DNA of 64,000 bases from Tethya wilhelma (Eukaryota > Porifera > Demospongiae > Tethyida > Tethyidae), in NCBI GenBank assembly GCA_964030475.1, contig CAXIPT010000008.1, forward strand, positions 2,728,141-2,792,140, written 5' to 3'. This document shows positions 24,275 to 35,306 of this stretch, one piece after another. Position numbers and translations under genes: made by a program. Numbering within the stretch: position 1 is the first letter of the stretch; each line of letters starts with the position of its first letter. The notes beneath the pieces are model-generated. The model saw nothing but the letters and a program-made list of their open reading frames with translations. It ran no database searches and had not been told where the DNA came from.

Positions 24275-24787
24275 GGATGCACAATCACACATGCACATGT
24301 ACACATATGGACACATGGAGAGACATGCATTCACGATATATATAAATATAGCATATTCACAAATTGTTCACATACTGCACAACTGGCAGATTCCCTCAAA
24401 ATAAACTGCCCCCTGTTTCATGCATGTGGATTGTCAGTCCAGTAGATCACCTGGACTGTGTACAAGCAAACATCTCAACGTTTCGTTGTAATTGTATCAG
24501 TACATGGAATTAAGTGTGTACATGTGTCAAAGGGCTAATAGGCAGCAGCATTAGCGGCGTACATTGTCCTAGTGTTTGTAGTGAGATGGAACTCTGGTAG
24601 TTCTATGTGGGAGGCTACATGCATGTCTGTCGTTCATACTTCAATCAGTACAAACTCAATTTAAATTGAATAACAAAAGATGTCGTGTTCTGTAATAATA
24701 CCATAATTGCCTTTGGACTGTAGCAATTAAGCCCAAATGAAATAATGTAGGAGCATAATATACTCTGGTATGTATGTGTTATTATTG
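20446..24787. other. Intergenic region and probable 5' untranslated part of the cadherin gene
   Basis: No protein-coding exon was recognised in 4.3 kb. A candidate non-coding first exon of the cadherin gene ends at about 21003 (CTCCAAG followed by donor GTGAGT). It would splice to the acceptor TATATACAG at 24800-24808, just before the cadherin ORF. A (CA)n tract lies at 24,230-24,271. Short open frames here lack domains and were not called. Confidence 0.4.
24230..24271. repeat. (CA)n microsatellite
   Basis: An uninterrupted CA tract of about 42 bp upstream of the cadherin gene. Confidence 0.95.
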
Positions 24788-24884
24788 AATGCCTCCTCTA
24801 TATACAGGTACCACCACTGTAAATAGAGTTCTTATTAAAGAAAGGATTGAAGTATATTATCCATATACAAGACACAGAGAAAAC

Positions 24885-27800
24885 ATGGCTGGATTGAAAT
24901 CGTACTTTAAACTTTTCCTAGCAGCTCTTATTGTATTGAACTTCTCCATTGTAAGTGCACAGAGCGATTGTGCTAGCACAACAATGATCAGTAGAACAGT
25001 CTATGAAGACACTGAAGCAAATAGTCTTGTTATTGACTTTGGAACAGAGTTTAACCACACTGATCCTGGCCTGTTGTTCTTTGCAACTGTCAATACTGAC
25101 CAAAACACACGGTATGTATCAGTTGTGTATTTAGACCACTTTGAAAGAACTGAAAGTCGGATAAGAACTAAACATGTAATTGATCGAGATCGAATAGCAA
25201 AGGATCTTCGAAACACGTATGCTCCAGTTGTCTTCCCAGTGAGCCTGGCAGTTGTGCAAACACGTCCAAGCCGAATACAAGTGTGCTATGAGATGACACT
25301 TACTGTGGTTGACAAAAATGACAATGCTCCAAGATTCATCGGCTATGAAAATGGTGAACGCTACCAAGCATTCTTGAATGAAGGTGACACCAATGCTGAG
25401 CATTCCATCGCCAGAGCACTGGATGATGATGAAGGTGTCAACAGCACCATATTCTATCAACTAGAAGACGACCTTGGGAAGTTCAGGCTAGAGATTGATA
25501 GGGCACATGGTAGTAGGCAAGTCCTCCAGGTGCTCTTGAAGCTCCAGGAGAACGTCACCCTCAACTACGAAGAGGAGACCGACTACAATCTCACCATCAT
25601 TGCCAAGGAGGGCAATGCCAATCCTCGTAATGCCACCCTCCTTGTGCATGTAGCCGTCATAGATGTCTGCGACGAGAGCCCTTTCTTTCCAATGTCTGCT
25701 TACTTCCCGCGAGTGAGGGAGAACAGCCCGATAAACACAGTCATCAATGCCAACATCACCGCCATTGATCAAGACCTCATCGATCAGGACAGGTTGGAGT
25801 ATGAGATCCGTGGTGTGCGTGCTCCACAAGATGGCAGTTTGGACTCCATCACCGATTATCCATTCGCCCTCGACCGTGAAACTGGTGTCCTCACTTTGAC
25901 AGGTGAACTGGACAGAGAAGTTTATGAAGAGTACGAAATCAGTGTGCACGCTACAGATGGTTGTGGTCGATCTGCTACTGCTTCTGTGATGGTCACAGTG
26001 GATGATGAGAATGACAATGCCCCAGTGGTTAGGTATGAAGGTATTCGAAATACCCCGGAGAATCTCCCAGAAAGCACTCGAATTGGTTTCATTACTGTCA
26101 CCGATAGTGATGCTGGAGTCAATGCAGAATTTACTGTGGAGCTATTTGAGAACTCAACTGGAACACTAGTACCATCGCAAACATTTCAACTAATTGAGGA
26201 AACATCGGAAATACTTATACGATCCACTCTTGACAGAGAGGACATAGACAGCTACTCTCTGGTGATACAAGTGATAGACCATGGGACTCCAAGTCTGGAA
26301 ACACTTTTCCCACTGGAGATCACTGTCACTGACTTTAATGATAATCCACCCGTTATTGATCGCACTCCAATCCAATCTGAGTACGAGGTGCACGAGAATC
26401 GACCAATAAACACTGTGATTGTGACACTCGTGGCAAACGACAGTGATATTGGTGGAAATGGGCTGGTCTCCTTTCTCCTTCCCAGCACCAATGAAATGTT
26501 TCCCCATCAACATTTGTTCACTATTGACGAGTTTGCAGGGAGCCTCAAAGTTGCAGGGACCTTGAACAGAGAGCAGCAAGACAGGATCCAAGTGCTTGTT
26601 GTGGCAAGAGACAACCCTACCAGTGAAGTGAGCAATGAGCCCCAACTGACCGATCACATTGTCATCAATATTACACTTCTTGACCTTAACGACAACACTC
26701 CTGATATTACTTTCCCAACTGGTACATATTCAATATCTGAAAACTACACAGTCAATAGTGAGGTGTTTCAAGTTGAGGCAAGTGACCCTGACACAAGAAT
26801 GTTCTCCACGCTCACATACAGCCTCGAACCAAACGATACTCCATTCCAAATTAACCCCAACACAGGCAGTGTTACACTTATCCAAAGTCTAGACTATGAT
26901 TCTGAACCAAGGAGCTACAGCCTCGTGATAAGAGCTGATGATGGTACAAACACTGGTGAGGAACAGCTGACAATTCTTTTGCAGGATGACAATGATGAGC
27001 CGCCACGATTCACTCCACTGCCCCAGTATTCAGCGTTGGTGAATGAATCTGAAAGTGTAGGTTATCTTGTAAAACAAGTGAGTGCCGCTGACCCGGATAC
27101 AGCATCTTCTCTGCTCAGATTTGAGATTGTGAGTGGAAATATTCAAAGACACTTTCGTATCGATGCACAAAGTGGTCGTGTTTACACAAATGCCATGCTT
27201 AATCGTGAGGCCATTTCGAGATACAACCTAACTATTAGCGTGTTTGATGGAGTTAATTATGCTCTACAGAATGCCTTTCTTGATATCATGGTTATTGACG
27301 TCAATGATAATATACCGTACTTTCTTCAAACAAGCTACCAATTTTCGGTTTATGAAAATCGGCCTAACAATACAATGGTTGGCACTATTGAGGCCAGGGA
27401 TCCTGATTTAGACCTAAACGGTGAAGTAAGGTATAGGATCCAAAGATTTTTTCCCGAAGCTACTACTGGATGGTTCTATGTGGACCCTGTGTCTGGTCTA
27501 ATCAGTACTCGTCAAGTACTGAACAGAGAGTCCACTATCATCACTCCTTTTAACAGCCAGGTGACACTCTTAGTGGGGGCTAGGGACCTCAGCTCACCTT
27601 CAGAGAACGACACTACTGTGACAATCACTATCCTTGATCAAAACGATGAACGCCCTCGCTTTGCACAGGATAGAATCGTTCTCACCTTGAATGAGAATCA
27701 CCCCATAGGCTCTACGTTCCATACTGTGCAAGCTGTTGATGGTGATCTGCCACCTTTCAACATGACCAGGTATTCTGTAGACGATTTTCCACCGAATGCA

Positions 27801-30800
27801 CGACTGTTGTTTCACATCGATATAGACTCGGGAGCACTCAGTCTCTTATCCACACTGGACTATGAACATCAACAGCAGCACAATATTAGCATCACTGCCA
27901 AAGATGCCAATCAAGAGATTTGGTTTGCGAGACAAATGATTACCATCAACGTCTTGAATACTCTTGAACTCAGCCTCAAATGTGACGATTTCTTCCCGCT
28001 AGCAAATGTTACCGAGAATATAATGATCGGACAACCAGTCACATCGTTTGAGTGCACGAACATCAGTGGTGATCCTTTGGAGCGAATAGAGTACAACCTC
28101 ACAAATCCAGATGGATCTCCTTCCAGGTATTTTGGCATCAGAGAAGAATTGTCTAACGGAAGGAGTCCTGCTACAGTTTACACCCTCAGAAACATAGATC
28201 GTGATACACTGCCCAAACTGGCCAACGGAGTCGTTCAAATCTCTGTTCTCATAACGGCTCGAGATCCAAGGTCACCTGAAAATTCTTTAGGTTCAATCAA
28301 CAGTACTCTTGTGATCAGAATCTTAGACGTCAATGACAATGCACCAAGCTTCTTGAGAAGTTTTTACAAGTTTAACATTGATGAGAATAACGAACTCCAC
28401 GCAAGTCTTGGGTTTGTTGCTGCAAACGACTCAGACAATGGTGCCAATGGTACAGTGAGATATTCCATTCTAACACAAACCCCAGCAGTTCCTTTCAGCA
28501 TTGATGAGATAAGTGGAGAGATATCTGCCAGTGAATCTATTGATCGAGAAATGAACCCCGACTTTGATTTTGTGGTTGTAGCTAGCGATAGAGGGGTACC
28601 GCCACTACAAGATACTGTGAATGTTCAAGTAAGTGTGAATGATGAAAATGACAATCCGCCAGAATTTGATCCTAACCACAACGGAACAATCTATGTTGGT
28701 GAAGAAGCTAGTGTTAATTCCATTGTTGAAACACTTCTAGTGACAGATGCCGACACGGATCGCTTTGGACCAATCACAATTGAAATAGCTCCTGGTAGTA
28801 CGCTTGATTCACACTTTGATTTGCACACAAATGGTTCGCTAGTTTTGAGCCAAAGATTGGATCGAGAAAGAGAAGACTTTTATGACTTTACAGCTAGAGC
28901 TTATGACGGAAACACTGATCGCCAGGCCAGATTCGAAATCAGAGTGTTAGATTACAACGACAACCCTCCAGTGTTTGATAGTTCTATACCCACCCAAATA
29001 ACCATAAATGAAAGCCATCCACTCATGACTCCCCTCATCACCATGTCAGCTACTGATAGAGATGTTGGAAATAATGCAAAGATTTCATACAAGTTGGCCA
29101 ACAGGTCCCTTGAGGGAATATTCTGTGTTGTTCCTAATAGCGGCCAAATCCGTCTCTGTGCACGAAGACCCCACTCTTGTCAAGATGAAGAAATTATTGA
29201 CTATGAGAGACAGTCTCAATACGATGTGACACTCTTAGCGTACGACATGGGATCCCCTAGACACATAGTGAACAGGACCGTGACTATCTTTATTTCAAAT
29301 GTCAACGAGCATCCTCCAGTGTTTGATAGGGGAGCAGTGATGGTGTATGTAAATGAAGGAGAAATGAATGCTCAAGTGGCTCGCTTGAGAGCACATGATT
29401 GGGACTATGATGATCTGACATACCAGGTTCTAGAAGATGGAATACAATCCACAGAATTTCGCTACGATGGAGGTGCTATTCTAACCAACAGACGACTGGA
29501 CTATGCTTCAACACCACTCCACATCCTCACACTGAGAGCACTGGAGATTTCAGGGGATAGAAATGGCAGTATTGAAGTCGAAGTGTTTGTCAAGAACACC
29601 AACAACAACAGACCAGTCTTTGACCTAACCACTAGATCTACCGATATCCTTGAGAGTACGCCCCTCAATACAGTAGTCCTAACGGCCCACGCAGACGATG
29701 CTGACAACAACACACACGATGCTGTCAGCTACTCTATCATAAGTGGCAACACAGATGGAGCATTCGACATTGACCCTCTATTCGGCGACATCTTTGTGAA
29801 CAAAAGCTTGGACTTCGATACTATCGACGTGTACGTTCTGATGGTCCAAGCCACAGACACTGGTTTCCCTCCATACAGTGAAACAGCTCCGTTCAGTATT
29901 AGACTCATTAATGAAAATGATGAGACACCTTCTTTTGACCGTGAGGGATATTTCTTCAACATAACTGAGAATAGTTCACCTGGTGCTCTTGTAGGGAGTG
30001 TCCAAGCTAGAGACCATGATGAGGGCACAGCGGGAATGTTACTGTACTCCTTCCTTGAGGACAATGCCTACTTCACCATCAATGAAATGACTGGGGACAT
30101 CGTCTCTCGTGTTGAGATAGACCGAGAGACGTATGATTCTGAGCCTGGAAACATGAATCCGGTGACATTGACTGTACTTGCCACCGATCAAGGTCTCACT
30201 GATAGCAGATCTGCTTCTGTTTCTGTTCAGGTTACCATAATTGATGAAAATGACAATCGACCGGTATTTTCACGCGGTCTCTTCATCATTTCTATTCCTC
30301 CCAACCAACCTGCTAACACTACCATTGATACTATCGCTGCCACAGACCTGGACAGTGGAGTGAATGCCATACCAACATACACCATCACCACCACGCCATC
30401 CGGTGTCTCACTAGGCATCTCATCATCCACTGGAGAGCTCTATCTGTTGCAGGCTCTACCGCCAAACCACCAGAACCACTATGATCTGGTCGTAACAGCC
30501 ACAGACTCGCAGGATGCCTCACTTAGCAGCGAGACTAGAGTGAGGCTGGTTGTTGAAACTGACAATGATCACCATCCTGCGTTTGATAACCCTGAGGGTG
30601 TCTACTCTGTGTCTATCACTGAGAACACACCTAGTGGTAACTCCGTATTTGATGTCAGTGAGCATGTGTCTGATGTAGACAGCTCTGGCCCAGCAAGTCA
30701 GCTAACGTACGCATTTGCTGAGGACTATTCCACGTTCTCGATAAATCCTTCCAGTGGATTGATTACACTTGTACAAACGCTAGACTTTGAGACTCAGACA

Positions 30801-33800
30801 GAGTATTCTCTGGTTATACATGCTAGTGATAGCACACCAGGTGGTGCCAGAACAGCCACAGCCACTCTCAACATAGAGGTCCACGGTTACAATGACTTTG
30901 TCCCAGCCTTTGTCAACCTACCCTCTCAGATCACACTCTCTCCCGTCCCCTTCCTTCAAGTCAATCTCTTCACGCTCTTGGCTATGGATGGTGATGATGG
31001 AATGGATGGTGAGGTGGAGTACTCCATCGACGATACAGACCACGTCTTTACGGTCGAACCAAGCACCGGTGTTGTAAGAAACCAAGGTGTTCTTCAAGAT
31101 GGGAGCACCTACTCTATAGTGGTGAGTGCTTATGATCGTGGCTCACCCATTCTCAGTAGCAATGCCACAGTGATGGTGAATGTTGTGGATCCCGATGAAA
31201 GTGTTCGGCCATCGTTTGCCGGTATTGACTCCAGTTCTAGGACGTACACTGTGGATGAAGATCTGGCAGTAGGCATGCCAATACAACCTGCACTAGTCAC
31301 CACTCCTCAAGCACAAACCTATCAGATTGTGAGATACAATGGCACCAAGGGCATGTTTGTCATCTCTCAGAATCAGGGCCAGTTTACTCTGAGGGCCAAA
31401 CTCAACCACCGATTGGAGTCTCAGTATCAGTTGATCGTGGAGGCTAGGATAGAGAGCCGTACCAATCTGAACAACTTTGTTCGACATTCTTCCTTCATTG
31501 AAGTTAATATAGTAGTGAACGATGTCAATGATAACTCACCAGTGTTTTTGGTGAGTACACCACTTCAAATTATCCCCGAAGACACACAAACCGGTGTCAC
31601 ACTGTTCACAGTGACAGCAACGGATGAGGACAGTGGCTCGAATGGACTGATCACTTACGAAATCTTTGATGGAAATATTGGCCGTCCGTTCCAAATCAAC
31701 CCAACAACAGGTGCTGTTTCTCTGATGAGGTCTCTCGACTGGGAAGAAAAGAGTTACTATGAGCTTACGATCCGTGCCTCAGATTCCAACAACCTCCAGC
31801 CCAAGAGAGCAACAACCATAGTTCCCATCTCAGTATCAGATATCAATGACTATGTCCCATCGTTTGCTGGCAACTACACTATTGGAGTGTATGAGCACCC
31901 ACATGTAGGAATGGGAGATAAGATCATCAAAGTAGCTGCCGTTGACAAGGATGAAGGACCACCACTACGATACAGACTAGACCTTCAGGAGGCAAGATTC
32001 AAAGGCCAATTGCGAACTGCTCCTCAAGACGTGTTTGTTATAAATACAGACACTGGAACAGTTTCCGTGGGTCAACGAACAAACGTTAATAGAGAAGAGA
32101 TTGACTATTACCGTTTCCTTGTCACTGTGACCGACCAGGTCAATACAGTCATAACCTTCCTCACCATCAATGTCCTTGATGTCAATGATCACACTCCAGT
32201 CCTTTCGGTCCCCAATGAAGGAAGATTCGAACCATTTGAAGATTTACCAGTGGGAGAAATATTCGTTGACGGTCTATCATACACTGATGAAGATGATGGC
32301 ATCAATTCATGGGCCCTCTACTCTCTTGGAGATGGCTGGCCAGATGGTGACTACTTCGTGATTGATCCTGTCACTGGTGTGATCCGTCTGAACAATCCCA
32401 TTGTTAATGTACTGAATGGCAGGTCATTTGATGGCACAGTGATTCTCACAGATCAAGGTGTACCATCACGATCAACTTCAAGGACGCTCTCCATCACTGT
32501 CAGAGATGTGAACAACAATGCTCCTGTGTTTGAAGATGCCTCCCCTGTCATTAATACCTCCCTTGCTACGCGTCCTGGAGAAGCCATTTATACCTTCAAT
32601 GTCTCAGACATGGATATCAACTTGAATAAGGGATTCACTCTCACAATACCACAATGTTATGATTCTGCCTATAATACATTCCAGATTAATAGTGATGGAT
32701 CCCTGTCACTAAAGGACCAAGGAGAACCACTCATGGTTGGAACATACTCGTTCCGAGTTGAAGCATACTCACAGAGCTTCAGTCCCAGCTGTGCTCGATA
32801 TGTAACAGCATCTTATGCCAGTGTGAATGTAGTGGTCCAACCAGAGAACGCTCATTGCCCAACCTTTGAAAGAAGCTCCTATGTGTTTGAGATCAGGGAG
32901 GAAGAGAGGAGAGATGGCCCTATTGACAGATTAAGCGCCACAGACGATGATGATAATAATATTCGATATTCAATCAACGATACAACTCTCCCATTTTCAA
33001 TCGGTGAAGCATCTGGAGAGTTTTCACTGACTTCTACACTGGATCGTGAGGATAGAGCCTATTATGAGTTCGCAGTGTTTGCAACTGATGATGGCTTTCC
33101 ATCGAGATCCTGCTCAAGTACCATCACCGTCAATGTCCTGGATATCAATGACAACCCACCAGGCTTCATCATCCTCGGAGATTTAGAGCGGTACGAAGGT
33201 TCTATCCTTGAGAATACGATGCCAAATAAACCCATTTTAACAGTGTATGCTAACGACAGTGATTTTGGTCCTTCTGGTCAGGTGCGCTACTCCATTCTAG
33301 TTGATGACGTACCATTCTACATCAACGCACAAAGTGGAGAAATCTTTGCCAGTGATTCTCTCAACTGTGAGACAAAAAATTTTTACGAGTTCCCAGTAGT
33401 TGCATCGGACAATGGCACCTCCCCGATGACATCCAGTACAATGGTGACAATTCAAGTCACTGGCGTGGATGAATTTGAGCCGGTCTTTGGTGAAGAGAGC
33501 TATGAGTTTTATATCACTGAAGACCAGGTCAGTGGTGACACCATAGGAACCGTCCAGGCCACTGATGAGGATTGTGACCAGGATGAAATATTCTACAGCA
33601 TTGAGGACAGGGAGCCTCTCTTCTACTTTAGAATGGACAACACGACAGGAGCAATAATTCTCATCAAAGATCCAATTTCTGATACCACTTCCTCGCCTCC
33701 TTCTCAAAACACAGTGACAAAGCGACAAGTAAATCCACAAAATTTCGTCGAAATCCCAGCCAAAGTGAAGGCTACTAGCGGGGAAAAGAGTGCCACAGTT

Positions 33801-35306
33801 GATGTGATGCTGAATATACACAACATATTCGTAACTGGCCGCCCCAATACTGGCAAACCCATCAACTATGAAATAATTGCTATTGTTGTCGCTGCAGTTT
33901 TTGCCGTCATCTGTGTATTTGGCATCATTGTCATTATCGCTGTGGTGTTCAGAAAGAAGAAACACTCGGGCATTGGTAAAATCAATGACACGGAACTGAA
34001 CAATGTAGAACTGAGCAGCAGATTCAGCAGTCGTCGCAGCCAAGCTGTATACACTCCACAGTACAAGCAGACCAGCTTGAACCACATGGCCCCAGAGCAC
34101 ACCACCCTCAACCACTCCTCGGGCAGTGGCAGTAACTCCAATAGAGACAGTTACACCGCTGACGATGAGGACAGCATCACTGGAGAGCACAACGGAATAG
34201 CCTACGGCTCTGGTAAGACTCCCACTAAAGTGCCACCAGCTCACGCACGAAGCACTTCCGATCTGGCTAGCTCAATTGCAACTGACGCACTGGCCGGTGC
34301 ATCGTCACAAGATACCACATCCCCCTACGATAAGGCTCAGATTGCAGCCATCTATGCCGCCAATGTGGGCCTGTTGGCCAACTCCAGCTCTCACGACAGC
34401 ATCCACATGTTTGGATCTGAAGGTGGCGGAGAGGACGGGGACGTCGATATCGGGAACATGCTCTTTGCAAAGTACAACGACCTTGAAGATGATGACGATG
34501 AGGATGACTCCACCACTCTCCCAGATGAAGATGGGTCCTATCAGCCGCCCAAGATCCACCGTTCCTCTGGTAATGTCAATGTTCCCCCGGTCGAAGAGAG
34601 GGGATTCATTTACAGTGGCCTCAATACTTCCAGCTGGATGCCTCAGATGACACCAATGGATGCCACAATCAACGACATTGTCAACCCAACTTATGATGAC
34701 CGGATGCTGGGTAGAGAACCAGCTTACGCTGGAGTGTATGGACACTCAAACTCACAAGGGATGTCAATGTACGATACATCAACACAAGGCTCAAGAACAT
34801 CACTCATCAGACACCACACCGGCCCATTCAGTCACAGCCAACAGTTGAGACAGCCCATGCACGTAGGCCCCACAATGTCACAGGAGTACGGAGAAGACTA
34901 CAGAGAGTACAACCCACCACCCATTGGAAGACATGTTGGCTCAAGGGGGAACAAGAGATATGGCTCCGCCAATGCCCTCAGTGGCAGTGAGTATCACAGC
35001 AGAGACCTCCACCCTCCTCCTCCCAGAGCTCACAGGCACGTGGAGAGCCATGGTAGTGGCTTCTCACAGGAAATGAACCCCCCACCTTACCTCCATCACC
35101 AGTATCACCCTCGAGGCATTCGCACCCAGAGCCCGACCTCTTCTACTCCCACTGACGGGACCGTCACCCCACAGAGGGCCATGGGCCATGAGTACGACGA
35201 CGATGACGATGACCTGACATCTTCCTCCACCTCTCTCGGGAGCACCAACATCAGCAGCAGTCACGACCAGGGAAGCATCACTGACCATCGAGGACCCTAT
35301 TCTTAA
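24885..35306 (+). CDS. Giant Dachsous-like cadherin, one 10.4-kb coding exon
   Basis: The ORF is open from 24,789, but the ATG at 24,885 is preferred: it follows AAAC and begins a typical signal peptide (MAGLKSYFKLFLAALIVL, cleavage near SAQ). The protein has 3473 residues. I count 26 linker motifs of the D-x-N-D-N-x-P type (for example VVDKNDNAP, VTDFNDNPP, NVLDVNDHTP), some degenerate, implying about 27 extracellular cadherin repeats. No EGF, laminin-G or hedgehog-type domain is visible. One membrane span (IIAIVVAAVFAVICVFG, about residue 2996) is followed by RKKK and a ~450-residue tail with acidic, His- and Ser-rich stretches. Repeat number, lack of EGF/LamG modules and overall size match Dachsous (27 repeats) better than Fat. 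Calcium-dependent adhesion at the cell surface is known for the family; planar-polarity function here is inference. No obvious catenin-binding site was seen. Confidence 0.88.
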   Translation: MAGLKSYFKLFLAALIVLNFSIVSAQSDCASTTMISRTVYEDTEANSLVIDFGTEFNHTDPGLLFFATVNTDQNTRYVSVVYLDHFERTESRIRTKHVIDRDRIAKDLRNTYAPVVFPVSLAVVQTRPSRIQVCYEMTLTVVDKNDNAPRFIGYENGERYQAFLNEGDTNAEHSIARALDDDEGVNSTIFYQLEDDLGKFRLEIDRAHGSRQVLQVLLKLQENVTLNYEEETDYNLTIIAKEGNANPRNATLLVHVAVIDVCDESPFFPMSAYFPRVRENSPINTVINANITAIDQDLIDQDRLEYEIRGVRAPQDGSLDSITDYPFALDRETGVLTLTGELDREVYEEYEISVHATDGCGRSATASVMVTVDDENDNAPVVRYEGIRNTPENLPESTRIGFITVTDSDAGVNAEFTVELFENSTGTLVPSQTFQLIEETSEILIRSTLDREDIDSYSLVIQVIDHGTPSLETLFPLEITVTDFNDNPPVIDRTPIQSEYEVHENRPINTVIVTLVANDSDIGGNGLVSFLLPSTNEMFPHQHLFTIDEFAGSLKVAGTLNREQQDRIQVLVVARDNPTSEVSNEPQLTDHIVINITLLDLNDNTPDITFPTGTYSISENYTVNSEVFQVEASDPDTRMFSTLTYSLEPNDTPFQINPNTGSVTLIQSLDYDSEPRSYSLVIRADDGTNTGEEQLTILLQDDNDEPPRFTPLPQYSALVNESESVGYLVKQVSAADPDTASSLLRFEIVSGNIQRHFRIDAQSGRVYTNAMLNREAISRYNLTISVFDGVNYALQNAFLDIMVIDVNDNIPYFLQTSYQFSVYENRPNNTMVGTIEARDPDLDLNGEVRYRIQRFFPEATTGWFYVDPVSGLISTRQVLNRESTIITPFNSQVTLLVGARDLSSPSENDTTVTITILDQNDERPRFAQDRIVLTLNENHPIGSTFHTVQAVDGDLPPFNMTRYSVDDFPPNARLLFHIDIDSGALSLLSTLDYEHQQQHNISITAKDANQEIWFARQMITINVLNTLELSLKCDDFFPLANVTENIMIGQPVTSFECTNISGDPLERIEYNLTNPDGSPSRYFGIREELSNGRSPATVYTLRNIDRDTLPKLANGVVQISVLITARDPRSPENSLGSINSTLVIRILDVNDNAPSFLRSFYKFNIDENNELHASLGFVAANDSDNGANGTVRYSILTQTPAVPFSIDEISGEISASESIDREMNPDFDFVVVASDRGVPPLQDTVNVQVSVNDENDNPPEFDPNHNGTIYVGEEASVNSIVETLLVTDADTDRFGPITIEIAPGSTLDSHFDLHTNGSLVLSQRLDREREDFYDFTARAYDGNTDRQARFEIRVLDYNDNPPVFDSSIPTQITINESHPLMTPLITMSATDRDVGNNAKISYKLANRSLEGIFCVVPNSGQIRLCARRPHSCQDEEIIDYERQSQYDVTLLAYDMGSPRHIVNRTVTIFISNVNEHPPVFDRGAVMVYVNEGEMNAQVARLRAHDWDYDDLTYQVLEDGIQSTEFRYDGGAILTNRRLDYASTPLHILTLRALEISGDRNGSIEVEVFVKNTNNNRPVFDLTTRSTDILESTPLNTVVLTAHADDADNNTHDAVSYSIISGNTDGAFDIDPLFGDIFVNKSLDFDTIDVYVLMVQATDTGFPPYSETAPFSIRLINENDETPSFDREGYFFNITENSSPGALVGSVQARDHDEGTAGMLLYSFLEDNAYFTINEMTGDIVSRVEIDRETYDSEPGNMNPVTLTVLATDQGLTDSRSASVSVQVTIIDENDNRPVFSRGLFIISIPPNQPANTTIDTIAATDLDSGVNAIPTYTITTTPSGVSLGISSSTGELYLLQALPPNHQNHYDLVVTATDSQDASLSSETRVRLVVETDNDHHPAFDNPEGVYSVSITENTPSGNSVFDVSEHVSDVDSSGPASQLTYAFAEDYSTFSINPSSGLITLVQTLDFETQTEYSLVIHASDSTPGGARTATATLNIEVHGYNDFVPAFVNLPSQITLSPVPFLQVNLFTLLAMDGDDGMDGEVEYSIDDTDHVFTVEPSTGVVRNQGVLQDGSTYSIVVSAYDRGSPILSSNATVMVNVVDPDESVRPSFAGIDSSSRTYTVDEDLAVGMPIQPALVTTPQAQTYQIVRYNGTKGMFVISQNQGQFTLRAKLNHRLESQYQLIVEARIESRTNLNNFVRHSSFIEVNIVVNDVNDNSPVFLVSTPLQIIPEDTQTGVTLFTVTATDEDSGSNGLITYEIFDGNIGRPFQINPTTGAVSLMRSLDWEEKSYYELTIRASDSNNLQPKRATTIVPISVSDINDYVPSFAGNYTIGVYEHPHVGMGDKIIKVAAVDKDEGPPLRYRLDLQEARFKGQLRTAPQDVFVINTDTGTVSVGQRTNVNREEIDYYRFLVTVTDQVNTVITFLTINVLDVNDHTPVLSVPNEGRFEPFEDLPVGEIFVDGLSYTDEDDGINSWALYSLGDGWPDGDYFVIDPVTGVIRLNNPIVNVLNGRSFDGTVILTDQGVPSRSTSRTLSITVRDVNNNAPVFEDASPVINTSLATRPGEAIYTFNVSDMDINLNKGFTLTIPQCYDSAYNTFQINSDGSLSLKDQGEPLMVGTYSFRVEAYSQSFSPSCARYVTASYASVNVVVQPENAHCPTFERSSYVFEIREEERRDGPIDRLSATDDDDNNIRYSINDTTLPFSIGEASGEFSLTSTLDREDRAYYEFAVFATDDGFPSRSCSSTITVNVLDINDNPPGFIILGDLERYEGSILENTMPNKPILTVYANDSDFGPSGQVRYSILVDDVPFYINAQSGEIFASDSLNCETKNFYEFPVVASDNGTSPMTSSTMVTIQVTGVDEFEPVFGEESYEFYITEDQVSGDTIGTVQATDEDCDQDEIFYSIEDREPLFYFRMDNTTGAIILIKDPISDTTSSPPSQNTVTKRQVNPQNFVEIPAKVKATSGEKSATVDVMLNIHNIFVTGRPNTGKPINYEIIAIVVAAVFAVICVFGIIVIIAVVFRKKKHSGIGKINDTELNNVELSSRFSSRRSQAVYTPQYKQTSLNHMAPEHTTLNHSSGSGSNSNRDSYTADDEDSITGEHNGIAYGSGKTPTKVPPAHARSTSDLASSIATDALAGASSQDTTSPYDKAQIAAIYAANVGLLANSSSHDSIHMFGSEGGGEDGDVDIGNMLFAKYNDLEDDDDEDDSTTLPDEDGSYQPPKIHRSSGNVNVPPVEERGFIYSGLNTSSWMPQMTPMDATINDIVNPTYDDRMLGREPAYAGVYGHSNSQGMSMYDTSTQGSRTSLIRHHTGPFSHSQQLRQPMHVGPTMSQEYGEDYREYNPPPIGRHVGSRGNKRYGSANALSGSEYHSRDLHPPPPRAHRHVESHGSGFSQEMNPPPYLHHQYHPRGIRTQSPTSSTPTDGTVTPQRAMGHEYDDDDDDLTSSSTSLGSTNISSSHDQGSITDHRGPYS

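Noticed and set aside
20446..24788. Small open frames in the CEP164-cadherin interval
   Set aside because: None shows a domain, conserved splice pattern or coding-like composition.
33297..34244. 315-codon open frame antisense to the cadherin membrane and tail region
   Set aside because: It is the complement of the conserved cadherin coding frame, has no domain of its own and is explained by codon bias of the sense gene.
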